The notes under the pieces: generated by a model
Seen by the model: the letters and a program-made list of their open reading frames with translations, nothing else
Told to the model about the DNA's origin: nothing
Database searches by the model: none
From: Anabaenopsis elenkinii CCIBt3563
GTDB taxonomy: Bacteria; Cyanobacteriota; Cyanobacteriia; Cyanobacteriales; Nostocaceae
Direction: 5' to 3'
Length of the DNA: 64,000 nt
Assembly (NCBI RefSeq): GCF_015245355.1
Contig: NZ_CP063311.1
Location: forward strand, 3,980,428 to 4,044,427
Shown: positions 1 to 9,800 of the stretch, piece by piece
How the letters are laid out: every line of letters starts with the position of its first letter
How positions within the stretch are numbered: the stretch's first letter is position 1
Program-made: the position numbers and the translations under genes

Positions 1-17
1 CGACAGAGGGAAAAAAG

Positions 18-50
18 TGACTAACTAATGACTAACTAATGACTAGCTAA
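18..50. repeat. 11-bp tandem repeat, three units
   Basis: Three consecutive copies of an 11-mer (TGACTAACTAA, the third with one change) lie at 18-28, 29-39 and 40-50. The last unit overlaps the stop codon of the HdrB-like gene on the minus strand. Such short tandem repeats are common between Nostocales genes; no function can be read from it. Confidence 0.7.
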
Positions 51-954
51 TCCCTAATTTTTCTAAAATTGGCTTTGTAGAAACAATATGACGATCTAAA
101 CCTAGTTCCTTGGGGCTAACTCCCAAAGCCAAAGCAATCAACTGAGGTAAGTGCAACACAGGTAAACCTAATCGTTTGTTAATTACCTTTTCCACCTCTG
201 GCTGACGGGAATCTAAATTCAGATGACACAAAGGACAAGGAGTGACTATACAATCAGCCCCATTTTCTAGGGCTTCTTGAATGTGCATCCCCGCCATCTT
301 AAAAGATTCCGTGGTGGCGTAGCTAGCAAGAGGCCAGCCGCAGCATTGGGTACGACCGCGGTAATAAACGGGTGTTGCACCTACCGCCCGAAATAAATTT
401 TCCATACCTTCGGGGCGGAAGGGGTCATCATAGGGCATATGTTTTTGGGCGCGCAGGAGATAACAGCCATAAAAAGCAGCACAGTTTAATCCGGTTAACT
501 GATGAGTGACTCGTTGACTAATTGCTTCTAAACCATAATCGGCAATCAGAGCATAGAGAATATGTTTAACTTCGGTAGTACCGCGATAAGGTAAACAGCC
601 TTGTTGATGGAGCAAGCCATTAACTTGTTCTAGGTAAGTAGGGTTGTGTGTTTGGCATTCCTTGAGGTTTTCATTCACATGACCGATGACCCCCTGACAA
701 GTGCTGCAATGGGTAAGTAAGGGTAAATTTAACTCTTCTGCTAAAGCTATATTGCGGGCGTTGACAGTATCTTCTAGTAATTGGGAATCTTCTTTAAATG
801 TACCGGAACCGCAGCAAGCGGCTTTTTTGAGTGTGATCAGTTCAATACCCAATGCTTGGGTTAAAGCTTGAGTAGATAAGTCAAGCTCTCTACAAGCGCC
901 TTGGGCGACACAGCCAGGGTAATAGGCATATTTGAGGGTGGAAGAAGATAGCAT
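43..954 (-). CDS. HdrB-like CCG-domain iron-sulfur protein
   Basis: The 303-residue protein has two cysteine-rich CCG domains, as in heterodisulfide reductase subunit B and the C-terminal part of some succinate dehydrogenases. Visible motifs are YYPGC near residue 13, AACCGSGTF near 46, YGCYLL near 163, QCCGWPLA near 205 and CPLCHLNL near 240. Paired CCG motifs usually bind a non-cubane [4Fe-4S] cluster or a similar metal centre. Cyanobacteria lack methanogenic heterodisulfides, so the annotation by name is only structural; homologues have been discussed as a membrane-linking subunit of succinate dehydrogenase, which I consider possible but unproven here. No sdhA/sdhB genes are adjacent. The gene is divergent from acpP. 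Confidence 0.85.
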   Translation of the reverse strand: MLSSSTLKYAYYPGCVAQGACRELDLSTQALTQALGIELITLKKAACCGSGTFKEDSQLLEDTVNARNIALAEELNLPLLTHCSTCQGVIGHVNENLKECQTHNPTYLEQVNGLLHQQGCLPYRGTTEVKHILYALIADYGLEAISQRVTHQLTGLNCAAFYGCYLLRAQKHMPYDDPFRPEGMENLFRAVGATPVYYRGRTQCCGWPLASYATTESFKMAGMHIQEALENGADCIVTPCPLCHLNLDSRQPEVEKVINKRLGLPVLHLPQLIALALGVSPKELGLDRHIVSTKPILEKLGIS

Positions 955-1193
955 AATAAATATGTTTGGATGTTTGAATGTTTGGATAAGGGCAGTTATC
1001 CCTGATAATAACTTTAGAAAAGTGGGGATTTAGTGGCGTTGGGGTAAATAGGTTTGTGGATTAGTTGAGATGTTATGGAGGAAAAGCCTTTGGTAGTATA
1101 CGGGCGTTCCCTCTTTCCGATAAGATGTATATGCTCAAAAGCACATTGCCTATAAAGAGCGCATAATAGCAACCGGTCAAGGAATTTGATTGT

Positions 1194-1445
1194 ATGAGTG
1201 AAACAGACATTTTTGAAAAGGTCAAGAAAATTGTTGTGGAGCAACTAAGTGTTGAAGAACACAAAGTTAACCCAGGAGCTAGTTTTGCTGATGATCTGGG
1301 GGCTGATTCCCTAGATACGGTAGAATTGGTGATGGCATTGGAAGAAGAATTTGATATCGAAATTCCCGATGAGGCCGCCGAAAAAATTACTACCATCCAA
1401 CAGGCAGTAGATTACATTAAAGGAAAATCTGCTGCATCGGCTTAA
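1194..1445 (+). CDS. acpP: acyl carrier protein AcpP
   Basis: An 83-residue acidic protein with the typical ACP four-helix sequence. It carries the phosphopantetheine attachment motif DSL with Ser39 in [10 protein letters not shown]. It shuttles growing acyl chains in type II fatty acid synthesis in the cytoplasm. It sits directly upstream of fabF on the same strand, the usual acpP-fabF order. A short C-terminal tail (KSAASA) extends beyond the last helix. Confidence 0.97.
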   Translation: MSETDIFEKVKKIVVEQLSVEEHKVNPGASFADDLGADSLDTVELVMALEEEFDIEIPDEAAEKITTIQQAVDYIKGKSAASA

Positions 1446-1460
1446 ATAGCCATTGGGAAT

Positions 1461-1559
1461 TGGGTACTGGGCCTTGAGTAGTGGTAATAATTGGATATAC
1501 AGTAAAACTTGTGAATTAACTATCATCAGATTTATGACCATAGCTGCTTCCCAGTACCG
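1461..1559 (+). other. inverted repeat in acpP-fabF spacer
   Basis: In the 156-bp spacer between acpP and fabF, GGGTACTGGG at 1461-1470 is complementary to CCCAGTACC at 1551-1559. The loop would be about 80 nt. It could lower readthrough from the highly expressed acpP into fabF, but there is no U-tract and this is only inferred. Confidence 0.35.
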
Positions 1560-1601
1560 AGTCCCTATTTTTGCAGCTTTCTCGCGACTTTTAACTGAGA
1601 A

Positions 1602-2852
1602 ATGACAGATTATAAACGTAACCGTGTTGTTGTAACTGGTGTTGGCGCGATTACACCTATTGGTAATACACCAGATGAATATTGGGAAGGATTGTTAAGC
1701 GGACGGAATGGCATTGACAAGATAACATTTTTTGATGCTTCTAGCCATGATTGTCGCATTGCTGGTGAAGTGAAAAACTTCGATCCTCTTGCTTATATGG
1801 ATCGTAAAGAAGCCAAGCGGATGGATCGGTTTTCCCAATTTGGGGTATCGGCTGCTAAACAAGCTGTATCTGATGCTAAGTTGGTGATTAATGAACTGAA
1901 TTCCCACCAGGTGGGGGTGATAATTGGCTCCGGGGTTGGTGGGTTGAAGGTGATGGAAGACCAGCAAACAATCTACCTCAACCGTGGACCAGATCGCTGT
2001 AGTCCCTTCATGATTCCCATGATGATCGCCAATATGGCGGCGGGATTAACGGCGATTCACACCGGCGCTCAAGGTCCTAATTCCTGCTCTGTGACCGCCT
2101 GCGCGGCGGGTTCTAATGCCATTGGTGATGCTTTTCGCCTGATTCAAAATGGTTATGCTCAGGCGATGATTTGCGGGGGGTGTGAGTCGGCGATTACTCC
2201 TCTGGGGGTGGCTGGATTTGCCGCTGCTCGGGCTCTTTCCACTCGCAATGATGACCCAGCTCATGCTTGTCGTCCTTTCGATCGCGATCGCGATGGCTTT
2301 GTTATGGGTGAAGGCGGGGGGATTCTGATTCTAGAATCCCTAGAACACGCATTAAGTCGTGGTGCTCGCATTTATGCGGAAATGGTGGGCTATGGGATGA
2401 CCTGTGACGCTTACCACATGACCGCCCCAGTCCCAGGAGGAAAGGGCGCTGCTAGGGCTATGGAATTGGCTCTCAAAGATGGTGGACTCACCCCAGACAT
2501 GGTTAGCTATATTAATGCCCATGGTACTAGTACCCCCGCTAATGATTCTACAGAAACCGCAGCGATGAAAGCGGCTCTGGGCGAGCATATCTATAAAGTG
2601 GCTGTCAGTTCCACTAAGTCCATGACCGGTCATCTTTTGGGTGGTTCGGGAGGTATTGAAGCAGTAGCGACGGTGTTGGCGATCGCTCATGACCAAATTC
2701 CCCCGACGATCAATTTAGAAAACCCCGACCCGGAGTGTGACCTAGATTATGTCCCTCATCACAGCCGCGCTCAAAAGGTCGAGGTCGCACTATCTAACTC
2801 TTTTGGCTTCGGTGGTCATAATGTCACCCTGGCCTTTAAGAAATATGTCTAA
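1602..2852 (+). CDS. fabF: 3-oxoacyl-ACP synthase II (KAS II) FabF
   Basis: A 416-residue condensing enzyme that elongates acyl-ACP with malonyl-ACP in fatty acid synthesis. The thiolase-fold active site is complete: Cys167 in SVTACAAGSNA, His in NAHGTSTP (about residue 307) and His in STKSMTGHLLGGSG (about 342). The C-terminal NSFGFGGHN motif is present. Length matches the family. It follows acpP and likely shares its transcript. Confidence 0.97.
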   Translation: MTDYKRNRVVVTGVGAITPIGNTPDEYWEGLLSGRNGIDKITFFDASSHDCRIAGEVKNFDPLAYMDRKEAKRMDRFSQFGVSAAKQAVSDAKLVINELNSHQVGVIIGSGVGGLKVMEDQQTIYLNRGPDRCSPFMIPMMIANMAAGLTAIHTGAQGPNSCSVTACAAGSNAIGDAFRLIQNGYAQAMICGGCESAITPLGVAGFAAARALSTRNDDPAHACRPFDRDRDGFVMGEGGGILILESLEHALSRGARIYAEMVGYGMTCDAYHMTAPVPGGKGAARAMELALKDGGLTPDMVSYINAHGTSTPANDSTETAAMKAALGEHIYKVAVSSTKSMTGHLLGGSGGIEAVATVLAIAHDQIPPTINLENPDPECDLDYVPHHSRAQKVEVALSNSFGFGGHNVTLAFKKYV

Positions 2853-3172
2853 AATTATCCAGTTTGCCCTTTTTGGTCTCTCCTGAGTTAATTTTGTGAA
2901 AAAGAGTATCACAAATATCCTTGATTCCCCCATCAAGGGTTCAGCATGACCCAATGATGGGAGTGATTTATCAGTAGAATCTCAGCAGATCCCGCTTGTC
3001 CATCAACTATAGGGAATGGGATGATCAACATACTGTGGGACAATAGACATGAATGCTCAGTTAACAGGTTCAAGCCATAATATTGCTCACCTAGAACTGT
3101 TAACTGTTTACATTCACCACAGGAACAAAAGAACTTCCAAGAATGCTAACCCGTCGTTAAAAATCAGAAATT
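2853..3172. other. intergenic, fabF to tkt
   Basis: A 320-bp gap without a credible gene. It contains an inverted repeat, CCCATCA at about 2930 and TGATGGG at about 2956, that could end fabF transcription although no T-run follows. The tkt leader is AT-rich and no clear -35/-10 pair stands out to me. Confidence 0.5.
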
Positions 3173-5185
3173 ATGGCTGTTGCAACCCAATCCCTCGAAG
3201 AACTTTGTATTAACTCTATTCGCTTTTTGGCGGTTGATGCCGTTGAAAAAGCTAAATCAGGACACCCAGGACTACCCATGGGCGCGGCTCCTATGGCTTT
3301 TGTCCTCTGGGACCGCTTTATGCGATTTAACCCCAAAAATCCTCAGTGGTTCAACCGCGATCGCTTTATCTTGTCTGCTGGTCATGGCTCCATGTTGCAA
3401 TATGCCCTGCTTTACCTGACAGGCTATGATAGTGTCAGTATTGAGGATATTAAGCAATTTCGTCAATGGGGGTCTAAGACCCCAGGCCACCCAGAAAATT
3501 TTGAAACCCCTGGGGTAGAAGTCACCACCGGTCCCCTAGGTCAAGGAATTGCCAATGGTGTGGGTTTGGCGATCGCCGAAGCTCATTTAGCTGCTAAATT
3601 CAATAAACCAGATGCCAAAATTGTTGACCACTATACCTATGTAATTTTAGGTGATGGTTGCAACATGGAAGGTGTATCTGGTGAGGCGGCTTCCTTTGCG
3701 GGTCACTTGGGCTTAGGCAAACTGATTGCATTGTATGACGACAACCACATCTCTATCGATGGTTCTACTGATGTAGCCTTCACAGAAGATGTATCAAAAC
3801 GCTTTGAATCCTACGGTTGGCACGTCCTCCATGTGGAAAATGGTAATACAGATTTAGAAGCTATTGCCCAAGCAATTGCCGCAGCTAAAGCTGTCACCGA
3901 CAAGCCCACCATGATTAAGGTAACCACCACCATCGGTTATGGTTCCCCCAACAAGGCTAATACTGCTGGTATTCACGGTGCCGCTTTGGGTGGAGATGAG
4001 GTAGCATTAACTCGGAAGAATTTGGGTTGGGAACACGAACCTTTTATAATTCCTGAAGATGTTCTTAACCACACACGCAAAGCTGTAGAACGTGGCGCAG
4101 GTTACGAAGCTGAGTGGAGTAAGACATTTGCTGATTACAAGGCTAAATATCCCCAAGAAGCGGCAGAGTTTGAACGTTACCTCAATGGTACACTGCCAGA
4201 CGGTTGGGAGCAAGTATTGCCTACCTACACCCCCGCAGATAAAGGACTACCTACCCGTAAACACTCGGAAACTTGCCTCAATAAATTGTCAGCGGTTTTA
4301 CCTGAGTTGATTGGTGGTTCTGCGGATTTGACCCACTCCAACTTAACTGAACTCAAGGGTAAGGGAGACTTCCAAAAAGGCGCATACCAAAACCCCAACA
4401 TTCACTTTGGTGTTCGGGAACACGCTATGGGAGCAATTTGTAATGGTATAGCTCTTCATGGTTCGGGATTAATTCCCTACGGTGCTACCTTCTTGATTTT
4501 CACAGACTATATGCGGGCGGCGATCCGTTTATCTGCTCTGTCTCAAGCTGGAGCAATTTGGGTGATGACTCACGACTCCATTGGTCAAGGTGAAGATGGC
4601 CCCACACACCAACCTATAGAAACTCTGGCTTCCCTGCGTGCTATTCCCAACCTGACTGTATTTCGTCCCGCAGACGGTAACGAATGCTCTGGCGCTTACA
4701 AGGTGGCGATTGAAAGAGCCAAGCAGAATGATCCGACTCTGCTAGCTTTCACCCGTCAGAATGTTCCTAACTTGGCAGGTACTTCAGTTGAGAATGTGGC
4801 TAAGGGTGGATATACAGTAGTAGACTGTGAAGGTACACCAGATATTATCTTGATTGGTACTGGTTCTGAATTGAGTCTGTGTGTAACCGCGGCTGAGAAA
4901 CTCACCGCAGAAGGTAAGAAAGTCCGCGTTGTTTCTATGCCTTCAACCGATTTGTTTGATGAGCAAGATGCAGCTTATAAGGAGTCTGTTCTACCTAAAG
5001 CTGTAACTAAGCGTTTATCTGTAGAAGCTGCTGCTAGTTTCGGTTGGCATAAATACGTCGGTAGTGAAGGTGATACCGTGAGTATTGACCGCTTTGGCGC
5101 TTCCGCTCCCGGTGGTGTTTGTATGGAGAAGTTTGGCTTTAGCGTTGATAACGTATTGGCTAAGGCTAAGGCTTTATTGGGTTAA
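3173..5185 (+). CDS. tkt: transketolase
   Basis: A 670-residue thiamine diphosphate enzyme of the Calvin-Benson cycle and pentose phosphate pathway, moving two-carbon ketol units between sugar phosphates. Visible signatures are the N-terminal substrate-loop histidines (KSGHPG, GHGSM), the ThDP-binding [13 protein letters not shown] segment around residues 160-172, and the central pyrimidine-binding domain with GVREHAMG and the [16 protein letters not shown] segment. Length is normal. The ATG lies 320 bp after fabF and the gene ends at a strong hairpin terminator, so it is probably transcribed independently. Confidence 0.97.
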   Translation: MAVATQSLEELCINSIRFLAVDAVEKAKSGHPGLPMGAAPMAFVLWDRFMRFNPKNPQWFNRDRFILSAGHGSMLQYALLYLTGYDSVSIEDIKQFRQWGSKTPGHPENFETPGVEVTTGPLGQGIANGVGLAIAEAHLAAKFNKPDAKIVDHYTYVILGDGCNMEGVSGEAASFAGHLGLGKLIALYDDNHISIDGSTDVAFTEDVSKRFESYGWHVLHVENGNTDLEAIAQAIAAAKAVTDKPTMIKVTTTIGYGSPNKANTAGIHGAALGGDEVALTRKNLGWEHEPFIIPEDVLNHTRKAVERGAGYEAEWSKTFADYKAKYPQEAAEFERYLNGTLPDGWEQVLPTYTPADKGLPTRKHSETCLNKLSAVLPELIGGSADLTHSNLTELKGKGDFQKGAYQNPNIHFGVREHAMGAICNGIALHGSGLIPYGATFLIFTDYMRAAIRLSALSQAGAIWVMTHDSIGQGEDGPTHQPIETLASLRAIPNLTVFRPADGNECSGAYKVAIERAKQNDPTLLAFTRQNVPNLAGTSVENVAKGGYTVVDCEGTPDIILIGTGSELSLCVTAAEKLTAEGKKVRVVSMPSTDLFDEQDAAYKESVLPKAVTKRLSVEAAASFGWHKYVGSEGDTVSIDRFGASAPGGVCMEKFGFSVDNVLAKAKALLG

Positions 5186-5207
5186 TCAATATTATTTCAG
5201 CTTTTTT

Positions 5208-5237
5208 GGGTAGGCTCAAGGGTCTACCCTTTTTTTT
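5208..5237 (+). terminator. Rho-independent terminator of tkt
   Basis: GGGTAG at 5208-5213 pairs with CTACCC at 5224-5229, with an 10-nt loop, followed at once by eight T residues (5230-5237). It lies 22 bp after the tkt stop. This is one of the clearest intrinsic terminators in the window. Confidence 0.85.
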
Positions 5238-5327
5238 AACTCCAAGGGGTGCGGAAGTGAACCCACAGGTAACGCCCAGAGGATTTAATTATAATTGAGA
5301 TCATCAGTTGATTTATGCAGAGGAATT

Positions 5328-5621
5328 ATGCAGGAAGTTTTCAATTATGATCAGGAGCTACATAACCGGATATCTCCCATTGTGGAGAAGTTGATGCGGG
5401 GGAATAGTTTGTATCAAGTTAAGTTAAATAAACGTGAGATGATTGCAATGTTAGTGGATTTATTTGGACAGTTTTCACCAGAAGAAATGAGAGAAATTCA
5501 CGAGGATGAATTGGTGAGAAGAATAGATAAAATTCTTGTATTAGAAGCTGTTTCGGGTACATTAAATGATTTATCACCTGAGGAAATAGCAATTTTTGAT
5601 GCAGTAGTAGCAGGTCAGTAA
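5328..5621 (+). CDS. conserved cyanobacterial-type small protein, unknown
   Basis: A 97-residue, acidic, mostly helical protein (MQEVFNYDQELHNRI...). I chose the ATG at 5328 because AGAGG sits just upstream; an upstream TTG at 5295 would add 11 unlikely residues. No catalytic motif, signal peptide or membrane segment is visible. The middle (NKREMIAMLVDLF) and the C-terminal FSPEEMREIHEDELVRRI look like helix-turn-helix packing, but I do not recognise the family. It stands between the tkt terminator and a MITE. Confidence 0.6.
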   Translation: MQEVFNYDQELHNRISPIVEKLMRGNSLYQVKLNKREMIAMLVDLFGQFSPEEMREIHEDELVRRIDKILVLEAVSGTLNDLSPEEIAIFDAVVAGQ

Positions 5622-5660
5622 ATCAGTGAATTATTTATTAGATTCAAATATTGAATCTTA

Positions 5661-5895
5661 GAGGATGTTTGGAAAGTATTAAACAGGTAATTTTTATATT
5701 AGGGAACAGGGAACAGGGAACAGGGAACAGGGAATGAGGAATGAGGAATGAGGAATGAGGAATGGGGAATGAGGAATGGGTAACACACCGAACACACCAA
5801 AACAATAAAATCCAGTCCCATCCCCTTACAAGGGGAGGGTTAGGGTGGGGTCAAACAATAGTTGATACAGTAATCATGACTTATCAAACATCCTC
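5661..5895. mobile_element. MITE copy A (235 bp, GAGGATGTTTG termini)
   Basis: A short non-coding element bounded by perfect 11-bp terminal inverted repeats GAGGATGTTTG (5661-5671) and CAAACATCCTC (5885-5895), flanked by the 3-bp direct repeat TTA on both sides (5658-5660, 5896-5898). A second copy in opposite orientation is at 21614-22033. It contains heptamer tandem repeats and a GC-rich palindrome (CCCCTTACAAGGGG). No transposase is encoded. A TNA duplication is typical of elements moved by IS5-family transposases of the IS1031 type; that assignment is inference. Confidence 0.8.
5702..5780. repeat. heptamer tandem repeats GGGAACA / GGAATGA
   Basis: Four GGGAACA units (5702-5729) run into GGAATGA-type units up to about 5780. 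Heptamer STRRs of this kind are typical of heterocyst-forming cyanobacteria. They lie inside MITE copy A. The related array in copy B (21949-22002, complementary strand) differs in unit number and composition. Confidence 0.85.
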
Positions 5896-5936
5896 TTATA
5901 TTTTAAAGAAAAATGCAACTGTAGATCATAAATTGC

Positions 5937-5994
5937 GGAGGGTGGGGTCAAATAATATTCGATACACTAATCATGACTTTCCAAACATCTTCTC
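5937..5994. mobile_element. degenerate right-end fragment of the same MITE
   Basis: The 58 bp at 5937-5994 resemble the last part of MITE copy A (GGGTGGGGTCAAA, then ATCATGACTT, then CAAACAT). They lack the rest of the element and carry several substitutions, including CATCTTCTC in place of the CATCCTC terminus. It looks like an older decayed copy next to the intact one. Confidence 0.6.
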
Positions 5995-6024
5995 AGAACC
6001 TGAAATATAGTTATCAAGTTTAGC

Positions 6025-6149
6025 CAGAGAATAAATTCTCTGTCTGATACCTAAAGTCAGTTGAAACTGACTAAATTACTTGCTAACCATATTCAAATCT
6101 AGTCGGATTTATCCGACTTTAGCTATCAGACGGGGGTTTTGAACCCCCG
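6025..6149. repeat. string of four perfect hairpins (IS200/IS605-like end)
   Basis: Four perfect palindromes follow one another: CAGAGAAT/ATTCTCTG (6025-6042), AGTCAGTT/AACTGACT (6055-6072), AGTCGGAT/ATCCGACT (6101-6118) and CGGGGGTT/AACCCCCG (6131-6149). Subterminal palindromes of this type surround tnpB-carrying IS200/IS605-like elements in cyanobacteria. No transposase or TnpB reading frame is present, so this would be a solo end or a non-autonomous derivative. An inverted, degenerate version of the last two hairpins is at 6556-6612. Confidence 0.5.
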
Positions 6150-6166
6150 GATCTATATCTCACACA

Positions 6167-6278
6167 GATTCCATTCAAATGGTGTCCCCAGGGAGTGGGG
6201 CGTTCTTTTAAAAACGAACAGTTCGTTTCAGGTCTGTATGTCGTTTCCATTCGATTGATGTCCCCAGCGAGTGGGGAC
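6167..6278 (-). CRISPR. orphan two-repeat CRISPR remnant
   Basis: Two related 36-nt units at 6167-6202 and 6243-6278 are separated by a 40-nt unrelated spacer. Read on the minus strand the second begins GTCCCCACTCGCTGGGGA and ends TGGAAAC, so it has the internal CCCC/GGGG stem and GAAAC-type 3' end typical of cyanobacterial CRISPR repeats. The 6167 copy has several substitutions, as expected of the leader-distal terminal repeat. A leader would then lie at about 6279-6480. No cas gene is in the window. With only two repeats this remains a candidate. Confidence 0.55.
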
Positions 6279-6517
6279 CCCTCTATTTTAAACACTTACT
6301 CAGTAAGAAGTCTAGAGGCACTTTCCGAGGTTCAAGAAACTTAACGGCTGAAATGGACTTTAGCATACTAGTAAAACTCCTGAAACCCTTATACACCAAG
6401 CAACCGAGGTTCAGAACCAAAAAATTAGGCTTTCAGGGATTTTGATTGAACTTCCGTAATAGTTGACTGGTGCATTGAAGGCGCACCTAGGCGATCGCCT
6501 AATCGGTGCTGCTAAAT

Positions 6518-6549
6518 GCGATAGCGAAGCGCTGCTGCAAGCAGATCGC
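6518..6549. repeat. 32-bp dispersed repeat
   Basis: GCGATAGCGAAGCGCTGCTG and following bases to 6549 recur with three mismatches at 29380-29411, where they lie inside a coding sequence. The unit is HIP1-related and can fold (GCGATctgc.. against gcagATCGC). It is a dispersed cyanobacterial-type repeat. Confidence 0.75.
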
Positions 6550-6555
6550 CACCCA

Positions 6556-6612
6556 GAACCGGGGGTGAGAAACCCCCGTCTAATAGCGAAAGTCAGATAA
6601 ATATGACTAGAA
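6556..6612. repeat. inverted partner of the hairpin string
   Basis: The reverse complement of 6556-6612 matches 6098-6153 (CTAGTC..TTTATC.GACTTT.GCTAT.AGACGGGGGTTT..). The two arms face each other about 400 bp apart and bracket the CRISPR remnant. The right arm has lost perfect pairing in its outer hairpin. This is consistent with two opposing IS-type ends or a duplicated end. Confidence 0.6.
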
Positions 6613-6643
6613 AATCATGTATGTGATCATAGTCTAGACCGCC

Positions 6644-6703
6644 AATAAACCTTTGCGTACCTTTGCGCCAACCTTTGCGCCCCTTTGCGTTTAACAACAG
6701 ATA
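6644..6703. repeat. 60-bp direct repeat, left copy
   Basis: This 60-bp segment, containing four CTTTGCG motifs, is identical at 9990-10049. The two copies bracket the R-M gene (6895-9939) in direct orientation. Recombination between them would delete about 3.35 kb with the whole gene. Confidence 0.9.
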
Positions 6704-6894
6704 GTAGATATAAACGAATAGATCACAGATCAGATGGGGGGTTTTATCTCTACCCTAAGATAGATGACAAACTTACACTTATTCCAACTTGAAGTTATTT
6801 ACACTTGTATAAATTTTAATAAACTGTCTGCTAAATTACTAACAGCGATCGCCTATATTTAAATTTCTGCCCTTGTATATTCCCTAGTTTCCCC

Positions 6895-9800
6895 ATGTCC
6901 AGACTTTTGATTAGTCAGTACCAAGCAGAAGTAGCCAAAATTATTCAGTTTGGCGGTTCCCGTAAAGAAACTTCTATTCGCGTGGCTTTTCAAAACCTCT
7001 TGAATGAATATTGCAAACCCAGAGACTTTCTACTAATTCCCGAATTGGATTTTAAATTACCTAATGGTAAACTAGTTTATCCCGATGGCACCGTTAAAGA
7101 TGCCTTGCGATTAGATTGGGGTTACTGGGAAAGTAAAGACCAATATGATAACTTAGACGAAGAAATAGACAAAAAGTTAAATAAAGGCTATCCTAGTAGT
7201 AACATCCTCTTTGAAGATTCCCAAACTGCGGTTTTAATTCAAAACGCCACAGAAACCCAGCGGGTATCGATGAAAGATGCTGAAGCTCTAGATGCACTAA
7301 TTACCAACTTTATTAATTATGTCAGACCGGAGGTTAGAGATTTTCGGTCAGCTATAGATAGTTTTAGGCAAGATTTACCCACTATCTTAGATTATCTCAG
7401 AGATTTGATTGATAGTCAAGGGGAAACTAACAGTAAATTTGAAACAGCAAGGAATAAGTTTTGGTCAATCTGTCAGGAGTCCATTAACCCAGAAATCAGT
7501 TTAGTTGATATTCGGGAAATGATGATTCAGCACATCCTCACAGAGGATATTTTTCTCAATATTTTTAACGAATCTCAGTTTCACACAGAAAACAATGTCG
7601 CACGGGAGTTACAAGGGGTAATTGCTACCTTCTTTACTGGAAGTGTGAAGCGTAATGCTTTAGGGAGTATTGAAAGATATTATGCAGTCATTCGACGCAC
7701 TGCGGCTAATATTGCTAATCATCAGGAAAAACAGAGATTTCTCAAGTCTTTGTATGAGAACTTTTATAAAGCTTATAACCCCAAAGCAGCGGACAGGTTG
7801 GGAATTGTCTATACTCCTAACGAGATTGTCCGGTTTATGATTGAAAGCACCGACTTTTTAGTACATAAACATTTTGGAAAGTTGTTAGCTGATAGGGATG
7901 TAGAGATTTTAGACCCAGCGACGGGTACGGGAACCTTTGTGACTGAGTTGATTGATTATTTACCTGCTCATTGCTTAGAGTACAAGTATAAGCATGAGAT
8001 CCACTGTAATGAGGTGGCGATTTTACCTTATTATATTGCGAATTTGAATATTGAGTACACCTATAAGCAGAAGATGGGGGTGTATGAGGAGTTTGAAAAT
8101 ATCTGTTTTGTGGATACTTTAGATAATACCCTGTTTGTGGGTAAGCAGATGGATTTGTTTGCGATGAGTGTGGAGAATACAGCGAGGATTAAAAGACAGA
8201 ATGATAGAACTATTTCGGTGATTATTGGCAATCCTCCTTATAATGCTAAACAGGAGAATTTTAATGATGATAATGCTAATCGGGGTTATGAGGCCATAGA
8301 TAGGTTAATTAAGGGAAGTTACGTTAAATATAGTCAAGCTCAAAATAATATTGTCCTCTATGATATGTATACCCGGTTTATTAGATGGGCGTCTGATAGG
8401 TTGGGTAATAATGGGATTATTGCTTTTGTTTGTAACAGTTCTTTTATTGATAGTATTACATTTGATGGTTTCAGAAAGTCTGTCAGTGATGATTTTAATT
8501 ACATTTACGTTATAGATTTACATGGGGATGTCAGGAAAAATCCCAAACTTTCAGGGACTACACATAATGTTTTTGGGATTCAAACTGGTGTAGCTATTAT
8601 GTTGATGGTGAAAAAACCAGATACTGATTTCAATAGATGTCAAATATTTTATCTTCGTCGTCCCGAATTTGAAACAGCAGGTGAGAAGTTAGGATTTTTA
8701 TCTAATACCAAGTTTAATCAAATTCCTTTTGAGCATATTACACCGGATAAAAAGTATAACTGGATAAATCAAACTGATAATGATTTTGATAGTCTTTTAC
8801 CTGTGGTTGATAAGGGTGTGAAAGCAGGTAAAGGAGAAGAAGCTGTATTTAAGTTGTTTTCTAGGGGTGTAGAAACTACAAGAGATGAATGGGTTTATGA
8901 TTTGAATCAATCAGATTTAATCAAGAAAATGAAAAACATGATTGAAGTGTATAACTCTTGTGTTGCTTCAAAAAATATAGATAATTATATTAAATGGAGT
9001 TCTTCACTAATAAGTTATTTCAATAATGGTATAAAAGTTATTTTTAATCGAGAGTTGATCAAGTTGTCTTTATATAGACCATATTTTAAGCTATATCATT
9101 ACACAGAAAAAATATTTAATCATAGACTGACTCAAAATCACTATGAGATGTTTTCACAAAATTTAAATGGTCAGAATAAGGTTATAGCTTTCTCAGCTAT
9201 TGGTTCAAGTAAATATTTTCACTGTCTTAGTTCTAATGTACTAATTGATTTACACCTAACAGGTGATTCTCAATGTCTCCCCCTGTACCGCTACGACCAA
9301 GAAGGAAACCGCACAGATAACATCACCGACTGGGGACTAGAACAAATTCACACCCATTACCAAGACACAACAATTACTAAAATAGATATCTTCCACTACA
9401 CCTATGGGGTGCTACATAACCCAGAGTACCGCCAAAAATACGAACTCAACCTAAAACGGGACTTCCCCCGGTTACCTTTATATGACAAATTTCCCCAATG
9501 GGTGGACTGGGGAAAACAACTGATGGATTTACATATCAACTATGAAACCGTCACACCCTACAAACTCAGTCGGGTTGATATTCCTTTAAAGGGTAACCAA
9601 ACCACACCCAAGGCGAAGTTAAAGGCTGATAAAACCCAGGGAAGTATTATCTTAGATGATGTGACCACATTACAAGGTGTACCTAGTATAGCATGGGAAT
9701 ATATGCTGGGCAATCGTTGCGCCTTGGAGTGGATTTTAGATCAATATAAGGAGAAGAAACCCAAAGACCCCACCATTGCAGAAAAATTCAACACTTACCG

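Noticed and set aside
1014..1244. minus-strand frame opposite the acpP leader and start
   Set aside because: Antisense to acpP with no codon or motif support; a shadow of the real gene.
5762..6010. 82-codon plus-strand frame
   Set aside because: It runs through MITE copy A and its decayed neighbour, is rich in repeat-derived residues and has no ribosome binding site.
6480..6550. possible small gene before the R-M cassette
   Set aside because: The sequence is a dispersed HIP1-type repeat and hairpin, with stops in all frames within short distance.
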